A stretch of DNA of 64,000 nt from Geopseudomonas sagittaria (GTDB taxonomy: Bacteria; Pseudomonadota; Gammaproteobacteria; Pseudomonadales; Pseudomonadaceae), in NCBI RefSeq assembly GCF_900115715.1, contig NZ_FOXM01000009.1:62001-126000 (forward strand). Reading direction: 5' to 3'. The translations under genes were made by a program, and so were the position numbers. Positions within the stretch are counted from its first letter, which is position 1. Each line of letters opens with the position of its first letter. Under the pieces are notes generated by a model. That model had not been told where the DNA came from. It saw only the letters and a program-made list of their open reading frames with translations, and ran no database searches. Positions 17,922 through 27,494 of this stretch are shown piece by piece.

Positions 17922-18137
17922 ATGACCATCAAGGCCATCAACGTGCGCAACCAGTTCAAGGGCACCATCCGCGAGATCATCCTCGGCGACGTGCTGTCGG
18001 AGATCGACGTGCAGACCGCCGCCGGCATCGTCACCTCGGTGATCACCACCCGCTCGGTCAAGGATCTCGAACTGGCGGTCGGCAGCGAAGTGATCGCCTT
18101 CGTCAAATCCACCGAGGTGTCGATCGCCAAGCTGTGA
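17922..18137 (+). CDS. ssuF: SsuF, TOBE-domain molybdopterin-binding protein
   Basis: The 71-residue product is a single TOBE (molbindin-like) domain: INVRNQFKGTIREIILGDVLSEIDVQ through LAVGSEVIAFVKSTEVSIAKL. In Pseudomonas this protein is encoded at the end of the ssu operon and named SsuF. It is needed for growth on sulfonates, and its exact role is unclear. An AAGGAG site precedes the ATG. A strong bidirectional terminator follows. Confidence 0.93.
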   Translation: MTIKAINVRNQFKGTIREIILGDVLSEIDVQTAAGIVTSVITTRSVKDLELAVGSEVIAFVKSTEVSIAKL

Positions 18138-18152
18138 GCGACAAATCGCAGG

Positions 18153-18189
18153 CACAAAAAAAGCAGCCCGAGGGCTGCTTTTTTTGTGC
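18153..18189. terminator. Bidirectional terminator between ssuF and rplS
   Basis: Arms gcacaaaaaaagcagcc and ggctgctttttttgtgc form a nearly perfect stem with A- and T-tracts. It lies between convergent ssuF and rplS. Confidence 0.95.
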
Positions 18190-18202
18190 AGGGAAGCGGG
18201 TC

Positions 18203-18559
18203 TTAGACCAGCTTCTCCTTGATGCGGGCGGCCTTGCCGGACAGCGCGCGGAGGTAGTACAGCTTGGCCTTGCGCACGTCGCCGCGACGCTTGACGTTGA
18301 TGCTGTCGACCAGCGGGCTGTAGGTCTGGAAGGTACGTTCCACGCCCACACCGTTGGAGATCTTGCGCACGGTGAAAGCGCTGTTCAGGCCGCGGCTGCG
18401 CTTGGCAATGACCACGCCTTCGAAGGCCTGCAGACGCTGACGGTCGCCTTCCTTCACTTTCACCTGGACGATCACGGTGTCGCCGGGGGCGAAGGCCGGG
18501 ATCTCTTTGCTCATCTGTTCAGCTTCGATCTGCTGAATGATCAGGTTCTTGTTGCTCAT
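18203..18559 (-). CDS. rplS: 50S ribosomal protein L19
   Basis: The 118-residue product is ribosomal protein L19, found at the 30S-50S interface. The body is typical: [35 protein letters not shown] and [18 protein letters not shown] start at MSNKNLIIQ (18557-18559), which matches the family N-terminus, preceded by GGAGCA. It is the last gene of the rpsP-rimM-trmD-rplS operon. Confidence 0.97.
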   Translation of the reverse strand: MSNKNLIIQQIEAEQMSKEIPAFAPGDTVIVQVKVKEGDRQRLQAFEGVVIAKRSRGLNSAFTVRKISNGVGVERTFQTYSPLVDSINVKRRGDVRKAKLYYLRALSGKAARIKEKLV

Positions 18560-18601
18560 GCTGTGCTCCAAAGACAAGTCGTGTGACTCGCCATCGATAC
18601 G

Positions 18602-19345
18602 TTAACTATCGTCCCGCTGGCGGATGTATTCCTCCAGCAGCTTCTTCTCTTCTCCAGAAAGCGAGCGACTATCCAGAAGATCGGCACGTCGTTCCCAGGT
18701 ACGTCCCAGGGACTGCTGCAAACGCCAGCGCCGGATGTGTTCGTGGTTGCCGCTGAGCAGCACCGGCGGAACACTTCTGCCTTCGTACACCTCGGGTCGG
18801 GTGTAGTGCGGGCAATCGAGCAGGCCGTCGGTAAACGAGTCCTCCTCGGCGGAATCTGCATGCCCCAACGCTCCGGGCAGCAACCGCGTAACCGCATCGA
18901 TCAGCACCATGGCCGGCAGCTCACCGCCGGACAGGACATAATCGCCAATCGACCATTCCTCATCCACATGCGTCTCGATGAAACGCTCGTCGATGCCTTC
19001 GTAACGCCCGGCGATGAGGATCAGTCGCTCCTCGGTCGCCAGTTCGCGGACTGCCGCCTGATCCAGACGTCGTCCCTGTGGCGACAGGTAGATCACCTTG
19101 GCCACAGCGCCGGCAGCCTGCCTGGCATCGGCCAGGGCGCGCTCCAGCGGCTTGATCTTCATCACCATTCCGGGGCCGCCGCCGAAAGGCCGGTCGTCCA
19201 CCGTCTGGTGGCGGTCTTCGGTGTAGTCCCGCGGATTCCAGCAGTGCAGTTGCAGGAGACCCTGCTTCACCGCGCGACTGGTAATGCCGTACTCGCCGAT
19301 GGCAGCGAACATCTCGGGGAACAGGCTGAGAACGTCTACCCGCAT
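18602..19345 (-). CDS. trmD: tRNA (guanine-37-N1)-methyltransferase TrmD
   Basis: The 247-residue product methylates G37 of tRNAs reading CNN codons, using SAM. It starts [24 protein letters not shown], as in the family. The trefoil-knot SAM site is visible as [22 protein letters not shown] and [17 protein letters not shown]. It lies 3 bases after rimM and 42 bases before rplS in the conserved operon. Confidence 0.97.
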   Translation of the reverse strand: MRVDVLSLFPEMFAAIGEYGITSRAVKQGLLQLHCWNPRDYTEDRHQTVDDRPFGGGPGMVMKIKPLERALADARQAAGAVAKVIYLSPQGRRLDQAAVRELATEERLILIAGRYEGIDERFIETHVDEEWSIGDYVLSGGELPAMVLIDAVTRLLPGALGHADSAEEDSFTDGLLDCPHYTRPEVYEGRSVPPVLLSGNHEHIRRWRLQQSLGRTWERRADLLDSRSLSGEEKKLLEEYIRQRDDS

Positions 19346-19348
19346 GGG

Positions 19349-19885
19349 TTAGAAATCCGCATCCCAGTCCACCCGCATCTCACCGGCAGACAGGTCGACG
19401 CTTTGCACGCATTGCCCGGTATAGGGCAACAGACGCTCGCGATCATCCAGACTGCCCGTGCAGGGCTTCACCACCAGCACGTCATTGGCACCGGTTTCCA
19501 GCAAGTGATCGACCTGGCCGAGCAACTGCCCGTCCTGATTGATGACCTTCAGACCTTCCAGCTGATACCAGTAGTACTCGTCATCCTGCAGTGCCGGCAG
19601 CTGGCTGCGCGGTACACAGATGAGGAATCCGGCATAGCCACGGGCCTCTTCGCGATCGTCGAGTCCCTTGATCTTGGCGGTCAGCACCTTGTTGTGCAGG
19701 CGCCCACTGGCCAGTTCGACCTGTCGAACCTCGCCATCGCGCGTAAGCGTCCAGTGACGGTAGCTCAGCAGGTTATCCAGCGGATCGGTGTAGGAATACA
19801 CCTTCACTTCGCCGCGGATGCCGTACACCGAACCGATTTTGCCGAGAACGACCAGATCCTCGGCGGGTGCCGGCGAATTTTGCAT
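19349..19885 (-). CDS. rimM: Ribosome maturation factor RimM
   Basis: The 178-residue product assists 30S maturation by binding S19. The N-terminal domain has LGKIGSVYGIRGEVKVYSYTDPLDNLLSY and the C-terminal PRC-barrel has EYYWYQLEGLKVINQDGQLLGQVDHLLETGANDVLVV. The frame extends to a TTG two codons upstream, but the ATG at 19883-19885 is the better start. The rpsP stop codon lies 9 bases upstream, so translation is probably coupled. Confidence 0.95.
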   Translation of the reverse strand: MQNSPAPAEDLVVLGKIGSVYGIRGEVKVYSYTDPLDNLLSYRHWTLTRDGEVRQVELASGRLHNKVLTAKIKGLDDREEARGYAGFLICVPRSQLPALQDDEYYWYQLEGLKVINQDGQLLGQVDHLLETGANDVLVVKPCTGSLDDRERLLPYTGQCVQSVDLSAGEMRVDWDADF

Positions 19886-19894
19886 GATCAAGGC

Positions 19895-20140
19895 TTAGGC
19901 TTGCGCCGCTTCCTTGAGCAGCTGGGCAGCGCGCTCGGACGGCTGGGCGCCCTGGCTCAGCCAGTACTGGGCACGTTCGGCGTTAACGGACAGGCGCACT
20001 TCAGCACCGGTGGCAACCGGGTTGAAGAAACCGATACGCTCGACGAAACGGCCGTCACGGGCGGAGCGGCTGTTGGTCACGGTCAGGTGGTAGAAAGGGC
20101 GCTTCTTGGAGCCACCACGAGCAAGACGGATAGATACCAT
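19895..20140 (-). CDS. rpsP: 30S ribosomal protein S16
   Basis: The 81-residue product is ribosomal protein S16. The sequence [21 protein letters not shown] and the [14 protein letters not shown] segment are diagnostic. It is the first gene of the rpsP-rimM-trmD-rplS operon. A promoter candidate lies upstream at 20214-20241. Confidence 0.97.
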   Translation of the reverse strand: MVSIRLARGGSKKRPFYHLTVTNSRSARDGRFVERIGFFNPVATGAEVRLSVNAERAQYWLSQGAQPSERAAQLLKEAAQA

Positions 20141-20213
20141 TGAACTTCGTTCCTGTAGTCGGTGCTTGCAAAAACTGTATGCACACTAGGGCCCACGGCC
20201 CGAAAGGCCGCAC

Positions 20214-20241
20214 ATTTTAAGGATTATCCAGGGATTTGCAA
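20214..20241 (-). promoter_or_regulatory. Candidate sigma-70 promoter of the rpsP operon
   Basis: On the minus strand a TTGCAA -35 (20236-20241), a 16-base spacer and a TAAAAT -10 (20214-20219) precede rpsP. A small hairpin (cggccTTTCGggccg) lies in the leader. Confidence 0.55.
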
Positions 20242-20358
20242 AGCCCTTTTGCGGCGCTCGCCAAAGCGGGCACCGGCATGGAGTCATCCTCGGTTCATCG
20301 CGCACTGCCGGAGCAGGCCGCGAAGATCGGCGGCGACCCGTAGGCCGCCGCCCGATTC

Positions 20359-21735
20359 TTACATCTTCGGCATGCCGCCACCGGGCAGCAGACCACTCAT
20401 TCCGCGCATCATCTTGGCCATGCCGCCCTTGGCGGTGACCTTCTTCATCATCTTCTGCATCTGCTTGTGCTGCTTGATCAGGCGGCCGACATCCTGCACC
20501 TGGGTGCCGGAACCCAGGGCGATGCGGCGCTTGCGCGAACCGCTTATGACTTCCGGATCGCGGCGCTCGAGGGGGGTCATCGAGTTGATGATCGCCTCCA
20601 TCTGCTTGAACTGCTTCTCCGCCACGTTCTGGGCGTTGCCCATCTGGCCGAGGTTCATGCCGCCGAGCATCGGCAGCTTGTCCATCAGGCTGCCGAGGCC
20701 GCCCATGTTCTTCATCTGCTGCAGCTGGTCGCGGAAGTCTTCGAGATCGAAGCCCTTGCCCTTCTTCAGCTTCTTGGTGAGCTTCTCCGCCTTCTCGCGG
20801 TCCATGGTCTGCTCGGCCTGCTCGATCAGGCTGAGCACGTCACCCATGCCGAGGATGCGCGAGGCCACGCGATCGGGATGGAACGGATCGAGCGCTTCGC
20901 TCTTCTCGCCCATGCCGAGGAACTTGATCGGCTTGCCGGTGATGGCGCGCACCGACAGCGCGGCACCGCCACGGGCATCGCCGTCGACCTTGGTCAGCAC
21001 CACACCGGTCAGCGGCAGGGCCTCGTTGAAGGCCTTGGCGGTGTTGGCAGCGTCCTGGCCAGTCATGGCGTCGACCACGAACAGGGTCTCCACCGGATTG
21101 ATCGCCGCGTGGACCTGCTTGATCTCGTCCATCATCTCGGCGTCGATGTGCAGACGACCGGCGGTGTCGACGATCACCACGTCGATGAACTTCAGCTTGC
21201 CCTCGGCGATGGCCGCGCGGGCGATATCCACCGGCTTCTGGCTCAGGTCGGAGGGGAAGAAGGTGACTCCCACCTCGCCGGCCAGGGTCTCCAGCTGCTT
21301 GATCGCCGCCGGACGGTAGACGTCGGCCGAGACCACCAGTACCGACTTCTTCTTGCGCTCCTTGAGGAAGCGCGCCAGCTTGCCCACCGTGGTGGTCTTG
21401 CCCGCACCCTGCAGGCCGGCCATCAGGATCACCGCCGGCGGCGCGGCGGCGAGGTTGAGGTCCTCATTGGCCGCGCCCATCAGTTCTTCCAGCTCGGCGC
21501 GGACGATCTTCACGAACGCCTGACCCGGGGTCAGGCTCTTCGACACCTCGGTGCCGACCGCGCGATCCCTGACCTTGTTGACGAAGTCCTTGACCACCGG
21601 CAGGGCGACATCGGCCTCGAGCAGGGCCATGCGCACCTCGCGAAGGGTGTCCTTGATGTTGTCCTCGGTCAGCTTGGCGCGGCCGGTGACATTGCGCAGC
21701 GTCTGCGAGAGGCGGTCGGTCAAATTCTCGAACAT
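20359..21735 (-). CDS. ffh: Signal recognition particle protein Ffh
   Basis: The 458-residue product is the SRP GTPase that directs nascent membrane proteins to FtsY. The order is N domain (FENLTDRLSQTLRN), G domain with GLQGAGKTTTVGKLA, DTAGRLHID and TKVDGDARGGAAL, then the methionine-rich M domain (MMKKVTAKGGMAKMMRGMSGLLPGGGMPKM). I start at 21733-21735, where MFENLTDRL begins the N domain, and not at the upstream in-frame ATG. Confidence 0.97.
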   Translation of the reverse strand: MFENLTDRLSQTLRNVTGRAKLTEDNIKDTLREVRMALLEADVALPVVKDFVNKVRDRAVGTEVSKSLTPGQAFVKIVRAELEELMGAANEDLNLAAAPPAVILMAGLQGAGKTTTVGKLARFLKERKKKSVLVVSADVYRPAAIKQLETLAGEVGVTFFPSDLSQKPVDIARAAIAEGKLKFIDVVIVDTAGRLHIDAEMMDEIKQVHAAINPVETLFVVDAMTGQDAANTAKAFNEALPLTGVVLTKVDGDARGGAALSVRAITGKPIKFLGMGEKSEALDPFHPDRVASRILGMGDVLSLIEQAEQTMDREKAEKLTKKLKKGKGFDLEDFRDQLQQMKNMGGLGSLMDKLPMLGGMNLGQMGNAQNVAEKQFKQMEAIINSMTPLERRDPEVISGSRKRRIALGSGTQVQDVGRLIKQHKQMQKMMKKVTAKGGMAKMMRGMSGLLPGGGMPKM

Positions 21736-21877
21736 GCACGGTCCTTTGAAGGGGGAGCTTGCGGCAAGTCGGCGATTATAGCCGAGTGCGACGGCCGCCG
21801 ACACCGCCCGCAGGCTTTCGTGGATAGCCGGTTCTGTGCCAAACTCGGCAACTCCGAGGCTTCCCCCACAAGGACTT

Positions 21878-22675
21878 ATGACGCCTTTGCTGCCCAGCCT
21901 GGCTGCAGCCGGCCTGTATGCCGGTGCGGCACTCTACCAGGCCCTGCTGCTTTCCCGTCGCGCGGTGCCCGACAAGCGCCTGCTCGGCCTGCTCGGCGTG
22001 CTCGCCCTGCTGGCCCACGGCATCGGCCTGCGCCTGCTGCTGCTGGACAACGGCGCCCTGCGGCTCGACTTCTTCAACGCCGCCAGCCTGCTGGCCGCCG
22101 CGGTGATCGCCCTGACCCTGCTGGCCAGCCTGCGCATCCCGGTGGAGAACCTGCTGATGCTGCTGTTCCCGCTCGGCAGCCTGACCGCCCTGCTCGCCCT
22201 GCTGCCCGGCGGTACCACCCAGCCGATCGTCGAGGCACCGGGCATTCTCGCCCACATCCTGCTGTCGATCCTCGCCTACGGCATGCTGACCATGGCAGTG
22301 CTGCAGTCCCTGCTGCTGCTGCTGCAGAACCACCAGCTCAAGCACAAGCATCCCTCCGGGATCATCCGCAACTTCCCGCCGCTGCAGACCATGGAAAGCC
22401 TGCTGTTCAGCTTCCTGTGGGGCGGCTGGCTGCTGCTCTCGCTGTCGCTGCTGTCCGGCTGGCTGTTCCTCGACGACCTGTTCGCCCAGCACCTGGTGCA
22501 CAAGACCCTGCTCGCCTGCCTGGCCTGGGTGGTGTTCGGCGTGCTGCTGTGGGGTCGCCATCAGCTCGGCTGGCGCGGCGGCAAGGCGATCCGCTGGACC
22601 CTGGCCGGCTTCCTCCTGCTGATGCTGGCCTATTTCGGCAGCAAGCTGGTTCGCGAATTCATCCTGCACATCTAG
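21878..22675 (+). CDS. CcsA/YpjD-type cytochrome c assembly membrane protein
   Basis: The 265-residue product is an inner-membrane protein of the cytochrome-c-assembly (CcsA/HemX, YpjD) family. It has about eight hydrophobic segments. A conserved WGG-type motif lies near residue 185 (FLWGGWLLLSL), followed by the HHLVHKTLLACLAWVVFGVLLWGRHQLGWRG segment. The start is the ATG at 21878, preceded by AAGGA. It lies between ffh (divergent) and the CorC/CorB gene (13 bases downstream), an arrangement common in Pseudomonas. Its substrate is unknown. Confidence 0.88.
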   Translation: MTPLLPSLAAAGLYAGAALYQALLLSRRAVPDKRLLGLLGVLALLAHGIGLRLLLLDNGALRLDFFNAASLLAAAVIALTLLASLRIPVENLLMLLFPLGSLTALLALLPGGTTQPIVEAPGILAHILLSILAYGMLTMAVLQSLLLLLQNHQLKHKHPSGIIRNFPPLQTMESLLFSFLWGGWLLLSLSLLSGWLFLDDLFAQHLVHKTLLACLAWVVFGVLLWGRHQLGWRGGKAIRWTLAGFLLLMLAYFGSKLVREFILHI

Positions 22676-22688
22676 GGCACCTGACGCC

Positions 22689-23975
22689 GTGGGCGACTTC
22701 CATTCAAGCTTTCTGTTCGGCCTGCTGGTCTTCCTGATCATCTGCTCGGCGTTCTTCTCCAGTTCGGAGACCGGCATGCTCAGCCTCAACCGCTACCGCC
22801 TGCGCCATCTGGTGCGCGAGGGGCACAAGGGCGCGCGCCGCGCCAGCGCACTGCTCGACCGCCCGGACCGCCTGCTCGGTACCATCCTGGTCGGCAACAA
22901 CATCGTCAACATCCTCGCCGCCTCGATTGCCACCGTGCTCGCCGTGGAGCTGTGGGGCGACGCCGGCATCGCCATCGCCACGGTACTGCTGACCATCGTC
23001 ATCCTGATCTTCGGCGAGATCACCCCCAAGACCTTGGCGGCCCTGCGCCCCGAGCAGGTGGCCTACCCGGCCAGCCACCTCCTGCTGCTGCTGATGCGCC
23101 TGTTCTATCCGCTGGTGTGGCTCACCGGCGCGATCAGCAACGGCCTGCTGCGTCTGTTCGGCGTCGACCCGGCCCAGGCGCGCCAGGACAGCCTGTCCAC
23201 CGAGGAACTGCGCAGCGTGGTGCGCGAATCCGGACCAGGCCTGCCAGCCGACCGGCAGAGCATGCTGCTGGGCATCCTCGACCTGGAGAAGGTCACGGTC
23301 AACGACATCATGATCCCGCGCAACGAGGTGGTCGGCATCGACCTGGAGCAGGATCTCGAGCTGATCATCGCCCAGCTGCGCACCACCACCCACACCCGCC
23401 TGCCGGTCTACCGGCACGACTTCAACCAGGTCGAGGGGGTGATCCACATGCGCCGCATCGCCCGTCTGCTGACCCACAGCCAGCTGACCTGCGAGGCGCT
23501 GCGCAGCGCCTGCGTGGAGCCCTACTTCGTGCCGGAGAACACCCCGCTGTCGACCCAGCTGATCAACTTCCAGAAGCACAAGCGGCGCATGGGCATGGTG
23601 GTCGACGAATACGGCGAGGTGATCGGCCTGGTCACCCTGGAGGACATCCTCGAGGAGATCGTCGGCGAATTCACCACCCAGCCCAGCCAGCGCGCGGCGG
23701 ACGTGCACCCGCAGGAGGACGGCAGCTACGTGATCGACGGCAGCGCCAACATCCGCGAGGTCAACCGCGAACTGGACTGGCACCTGCCCTGCGACGGCCC
23801 GCGGACCATCAACGGCCTGGTCACCGAAGCGCTGGAAAACATCCCCGACAGCAGCGTGTGCCTGAAGATCGGTCCCTACCGCCTGGAAATCCTCGAGCCG
23901 GCGGAAAACCGCGTCAAGCACGTGCGCGCCTGGCGCGCCGACAGCCCGCCCGACGAGGCCAGCGCCGAGCACTGA
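22689..23975 (+). CDS. CNNM/CorB-type transporter with CBS domains (HlyC/CorC family)
   Basis: The 428-residue product is a DUF21/CNNM protein. It has an N-terminal membrane domain of about 180 residues with SSSETGMLSLNRYRLRHL and FGEITPKTLAAL. A paired CBS module follows (VNDIMIPRNEVVGID and GMVVDEYGEVIGLVTLEDILEEIVGEF). A C-terminal CorC/HlyC transporter-associated domain ends the protein. Relatives take part in magnesium or cobalt efflux. The start is a GTG at 22689; an ATG start is not available ahead of the first membrane segment. It lies 13 bases after the cytochrome-assembly gene. Confidence 0.9.
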   Translation: MGDFHSSFLFGLLVFLIICSAFFSSSETGMLSLNRYRLRHLVREGHKGARRASALLDRPDRLLGTILVGNNIVNILAASIATVLAVELWGDAGIAIATVLLTIVILIFGEITPKTLAALRPEQVAYPASHLLLLLMRLFYPLVWLTGAISNGLLRLFGVDPAQARQDSLSTEELRSVVRESGPGLPADRQSMLLGILDLEKVTVNDIMIPRNEVVGIDLEQDLELIIAQLRTTTHTRLPVYRHDFNQVEGVIHMRRIARLLTHSQLTCEALRSACVEPYFVPENTPLSTQLINFQKHKRRMGMVVDEYGEVIGLVTLEDILEEIVGEFTTQPSQRAADVHPQEDGSYVIDGSANIREVNRELDWHLPCDGPRTINGLVTEALENIPDSSVCLKIGPYRLEILEPAENRVKHVRAWRADSPPDEASAEH

Positions 23976-23992
23976 GCCGCGCTGACGAAACG

Positions 23993-24027
23993 AAAAGGCC
24001 GGCCCTCGCGAGAGTGGCCGGCCTTTT
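23993..24027. terminator. Bidirectional terminator between corC-type gene and purT
   Basis: Arms aaaaggccggcc and ggccggcctttt form a perfect 12-bp stem with an 11-base loop. It lies between convergent genes. Confidence 0.93.
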
Positions 24028-24044
24028 GCGTTGCGCAGCTGGCG

Positions 24045-25226
24045 TTACAGCTCGACGCTGACCGCCTGCGCCGCGGCCAGCGCCTTGGCGCGCGCCGCCT
24101 CGATCGACTCGTCACGCGCCAGCGCCACGCCCATGCGCCGCTGACCGCTGACTTCCGGCTTGCCGAACAGGCGCAGCGCGGTATCCGGCTCGGCCAGCGC
24201 CGCGCCGAGGTTGCCGAAGCGCACCGCGCGCGACTCGCCCTCGACCAGGATCACCGCCGAGGCGGACGGACCGAACTGGCGGATCGCCGGAATCGGCAGG
24301 CCGAGGATGGCCCGCGCGTGCAGGGCGAACTCGGAGAGATCCTGGGAGATCAGCGTCACCAGGCCGGTGTCGTGCGGGCGCGGCGACACCTCGCTGAACC
24401 ACACCTGGTCGCCCTTGATGAACAGCTCGACGCCGAACAGGCCGCGCCCGCCGAGGGCCTCGGTCACCGCGCAGGCGATGCGCTCGGACTCGGCCAGCGC
24501 CTGCGCCGTCATCGCCTGCGGCTGCCAGGACTCCTGGTAGTCGCCCTTCTCCTGACGGTGGCCGACCGGCGCGCAGAAGGTGGTGCCGCCGCTGTGGCGC
24601 ACGGTGAGCAGGGTGATCTCGTAGTCGAAGTCGATGAAGCCCTCGACGATCACCCGGCCCTTGCCGGCGCGACCGCCTTCCTGGGCGTAGTCCCAGGCCT
24701 TCTGCACGTCGGCCTCGCCGCGCAGCAGGCTCTGGCCCTTGCCGGAGGAGCTCATGATCGGCTTGACCACGCAAGGGAAACCCAGCTCGACCACCGCGGC
24801 GGCGTAGTCGGCGAAGGAGTCGGCGAAGCGGTACGGCGAGGTGCGCAGGCCCAGCTCCTCGGCGGCCAGGCGGCGGATGCCCTCGCGGTTCATGGTCAGC
24901 CTGGCCGCACGCGCGGTGGGCACCACGGTGAAGCCCTCGGCTTCCAGCTCGACCAGGGTATCGGTGGCGATCGCCTCGATCTCGGGGACGATGTAGTGCG
25001 GCCGCTCCTGCTCGATCACCGCACGCAGGGCGGCACCGTCGAGCATGCTGATCACGTGACTGCGATGCGCCACCTGCATGGCCGGCGCGTTGGCGTAGCG
25101 GTCGACGGCGATCACCTCGCAGCCCAGGCGCTGCAGTTCGATGGCGACTTCCTTGCCCAGCTCGCCAGAGCCGCACAGGAGCACACGGGTCGCGCTCGGC
25201 GACAGCGGGGTTCCGATCATGGTCAC
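24045..25226 (-). CDS. purT: Formate-dependent phosphoribosylglycinamide formyltransferase PurT
   Basis: The 393-residue product makes formyl-GAR from formate and ATP in purine synthesis. It is an ATP-grasp enzyme. The N-terminus is [27 protein letters not shown], followed by [13 protein letters not shown] and [14 protein letters not shown]. The start is a GTG (25224-25226), giving MTMIGTPL in register with relatives. AAGGA lies 8 bases upstream of the GTG but 14 bases from the nearest ATG. It lies downstream of the DUF1289 gene. Confidence 0.95.
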   Translation of the reverse strand: MTMIGTPLSPSATRVLLCGSGELGKEVAIELQRLGCEVIAVDRYANAPAMQVAHRSHVISMLDGAALRAVIEQERPHYIVPEIEAIATDTLVELEAEGFTVVPTARAARLTMNREGIRRLAAEELGLRTSPYRFADSFADYAAAVVELGFPCVVKPIMSSSGKGQSLLRGEADVQKAWDYAQEGGRAGKGRVIVEGFIDFDYEITLLTVRHSGGTTFCAPVGHRQEKGDYQESWQPQAMTAQALAESERIACAVTEALGGRGLFGVELFIKGDQVWFSEVSPRPHDTGLVTLISQDLSEFALHARAILGLPIPAIRQFGPSASAVILVEGESRAVRFGNLGAALAEPDTALRLFGKPEVSGQRRMGVALARDESIEAARAKALAAAQAVSVEL

Positions 25227-25238
25227 GGAATGCTTCCT

Positions 25239-25466
25239 TCAGAGGGGATTGGGTTTTACCAGAAAGAGTCCGCCAGCCAGGGCGCGCTGGTGGCAGCGCG
25301 CGAGCACCGCACGACGCTCGGCGTTGTCCATGCGCCCCCAGCGGGTGATTTCCTCGCCGCTGCGCTGGCAGCCGACGCAGATGTCATCGTCGTCCAGCGC
25401 GCAGACGTACACGCAGGGCGAGGCGACCGGCTTTTCCGGCGCGTCCGACGGCGGCAGCTCGGCCAT
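25239..25466 (-). CDS. DUF1289 family small protein
   Basis: The 75-residue product belongs to the DUF1289 (Fe-S protein-like) family. It holds a conserved cysteine set in SPCVYVCALDDDDICVGCQRSGEEITRW, which gives CxxxC and CxxC pairs that could bind metal. No function is known. Its ATG overlaps the stop codon of the gamma carbonic anhydrase gene (TGATG), so the two are translationally coupled. purT follows 12 bases downstream. Confidence 0.9.
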   Translation of the reverse strand: MAELPPSDAPEKPVASPCVYVCALDDDDICVGCQRSGEEITRWGRMDNAERRAVLARCHQRALAGGLFLVKPNPL

Positions 25467-25990
25467 CAGCCGGCCTGCTCGACCAGCTCGCGGGCATAGC
25501 GGCGGGCATTGTCGACGTAGTGCGCGGCATTGCTCTCCAGGCCGCGCATCTGTTCTTCAGTGAGCATGCGCACCACCTTGCCCGGCACGCCCATCACCAG
25601 GCTGCCGTCGGGAATCTCGCGACCCTCGGGAATCAGCGCGCCGGCGCCGATCAGGCAGTACCTGCCGATCTTCGCGCCGTTGAGCACCACCGCCCCGATG
25701 CCGACCAGACTGTGGTCGCCCACGGTGCAGCCGTGCAGGGTGACCTTGTGGCCGATGGTGACGCCCTTGCCGAGGGTCAGCGGCCAGCCCATGTCGGTGT
25801 GCAGCACGCTGCCATCCTGCACGTTGCTGCCCTCGCCGATGTGGATCAGCTCGTTGTCGCCGCGTAGCACGGCGCCGAACCACACGCTGGCGTCGGCATC
25901 CAGGCGCACCTTGCCGATCAGGCTGGCATCGGGAGCCACCCAGCTGTCGGGATGAGCTTCGACACGGGCATCGCCCAGGCGGTATTTCAT
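25466..25990 (-). CDS. Gamma carbonic anhydrase family protein
   Basis: The 174-residue product is a left-handed beta-helix protein of the gamma carbonic anhydrase family. Hexapeptide repeats run from about residue 15 to 145. The metal-ligand histidines are in HTDMG and GHKVTLHGC, and a [10 protein letters not shown] strand is characteristic. I start at the second of two close ATGs (25988-25990). The GAGAGG site is too close to the first. It is coupled to the DUF1289 gene. Whether it is an active anhydrase cannot be told. Confidence 0.9.
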   Translation of the reverse strand: MKYRLGDARVEAHPDSWVAPDASLIGKVRLDADASVWFGAVLRGDNELIHIGEGSNVQDGSVLHTDMGWPLTLGKGVTIGHKVTLHGCTVGDHSLVGIGAVVLNGAKIGRYCLIGAGALIPEGREIPDGSLVMGVPGKVVRMLTEEQMRGLESNAAHYVDNARRYARELVEQAG

Positions 25991-26016
25991 TGGCATTGTC
26001 CTCTCGGGCTGGCGAA

Positions 26017-26619
26017 TCAACGGTAGTGGCTGAAGTGTTCGGGCGGCTGGTGCATCTCGATGCCGGCGTCGTAGATCAGGTTGACCAGCTCGACGATCAT
26101 GATCGCGGTCAGCCCCCAGATCTTGAAGCCGCCGTAGCGGTAGCTGGGCACGTACCAGCTGTAGCCCAGGTAGTCGATGCGATGGGTGATCTCGCGCGGA
26201 TCCTCGCGAAAGTAGTCGAGCGGCACGGAAAACACCGCGGCGATCTCGTCGTCGTTGGCCTTGAACTCCACGTAGTCGGGGATGAAGCCGACGTAGGGGG
26301 TGACCTTGATGCCGTGACGGGAGATCTGCGTACTGAGCGGGCCGATGACCTCGACCAGTCCCGGCGCCAGCCCCACCTCCTCGTGCGCCTCGCGCAGGGC
26401 GGTGAACACCAGCGACTCGTCCTCCGGATCACGCCGCCCGCCGGGAAAGGCCACCTCGCCACCGTGGGTGGACAGGCCGCTGGCGCGCAAGGTCAGCACC
26501 AGCTGCGGCTCCGCGCTGCGCGTGATCGGCATCAGCACCGCCGCTTCGGGAAAGGATTTCTCACTGGGCAGGGAACCGGGACTGTGGGCCTGTACGCGTT
26601 GGCGCAGCACGTCCAGCAT
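26017..26619 (-). CDS. NUDIX hydrolase, probable CoA pyrophosphatase
   Basis: The 200-residue product has the NUDIX box [32 protein letters not shown] and the CoA-pyrophosphatase-type preface [12 protein letters not shown]. These CoA-hydrolase features place it with NudL-type enzymes that cleave CoA and its derivatives. It ends with a [10 protein letters not shown]-like tail. Its stop lies 26 bases before the carbonic anhydrase ATG, so the three genes may form one operon. Confidence 0.88.
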   Translation of the reverse strand: MLDVLRQRVQAHSPGSLPSEKSFPEAAVLMPITRSAEPQLVLTLRASGLSTHGGEVAFPGGRRDPEDESLVFTALREAHEEVGLAPGLVEVIGPLSTQISRHGIKVTPYVGFIPDYVEFKANDDEIAAVFSVPLDYFREDPREITHRIDYLGYSWYVPSYRYGGFKIWGLTAIMIVELVNLIYDAGIEMHQPPEHFSHYR

Positions 26620-26881
26620 GGGACACTCTCGTCATTGATGGTGAACGAATCATGGCACGAAAGGCCGGGCACGCCCAAGCCCCGGCTTGCCGAAGGCGAC
26701 GCACGCAGACATTTGCCCACCGCCGCCCTTCCCCCACCCTCGGCACTCACCTAAAATTCACCCATAGTCACCGCCGGCAACAGTCCGGCCCTTACCGTGG
26801 CACAGCGCGACCATCAGCCCTTGCGGCGCGCTGCATGAACAACCGGCCGCCGGGCTGACGGCCACCCTGGTTTGCACTGGA

Positions 26882-27397
26882 ATGCCCGTCATGCGCTGGT
26901 TGATCGTCCTGTTCTGCTTCTTCTTCACCAGCCTGCCCCAGGCCATGAGCACGCCCAGCCTGGAGTCGCCGACGGCGGTCGACAAGGTGCTGGTGGTCAA
27001 GTCCGAGCGCAAGCTGCACCTGCTCAGCCGTGGCGAAATCCTCAAGAGCTACCGGGTCTCGCTGGGCAAGCAGCCCAACGGCCCCAAGCGCTATCAGGGC
27101 GACAAGCGCACCCCGGAAGGCTTCTACTGGATCGACTGGCGCAAGAACAGCGACAAGTACAACCTGTCCATGCACATCTCCTACCCCAACGAGCGGGACC
27201 GCCAGCATGCCGAACAGAAGGGCCTGCCGGCGGGCGACATGATCATGATCCACGGCACCCCGCTGGACGAGGAATACCCCGAGTGGTACTTCCACACCCT
27301 CGACTGGACCGAAGGCTGCATCGCCATGCGCAACCACGACATGCGCGAGGTGTGGAGCCTGGTCAAGGACGGCACGCTGATCGAAATCCGCCCCTGA
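26882..27397 (+). CDS. L,D-transpeptidase (YkuD domain), probable murein enzyme
   Basis: The 171-residue product is a YafK/YkuD-type L,D-transpeptidase. A signal peptide covers about residues 1-21 (LIVLFCFFFTSLPQAMS). The catalytic region has HGTPLDEEYPEWYFHTLDWTEGCIAMRNHDM. The Cys is in the TEGCIA motif and the His in the upstream IHGTP. The start may be the ATG at 26882 or the one at 26891. Only the second precedes the hydrophobic stretch directly. It is divergent from the NUDIX gene. Confidence 0.9.
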   Translation: MPVMRWLIVLFCFFFTSLPQAMSTPSLESPTAVDKVLVVKSERKLHLLSRGEILKSYRVSLGKQPNGPKRYQGDKRTPEGFYWIDWRKNSDKYNLSMHISYPNERDRQHAEQKGLPAGDMIMIHGTPLDEEYPEWYFHTLDWTEGCIAMRNHDMREVWSLVKDGTLIEIRP

Positions 27398-27424
27398 GCT
27401 CAGCCGCCAGAATCTGCGCACAAT

Positions 27425-27462
27425 AAAAAAGGTGCCGGCATCCGGGGATGCGGCACCTTTTT
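27425..27462. terminator. Bidirectional terminator between transpeptidase and YqfO-like gene
   Basis: Arms aaaaaaggtgccg and cggcaccttttt form a long stem; the loop also contains a gcat/atgc pair. It lies between convergent genes. Confidence 0.93.
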
Positions 27463-27494
27463 CGCTTCAGGGCGGGTTTCGGACGGGATCGCGC

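Noticed and set aside
24045-25226. ATG start two codons after the purT GTG
   Set aside because: The ribosome binding site AAGGA is correctly spaced for the GTG and not for the ATG, and relatives align from the GTG.
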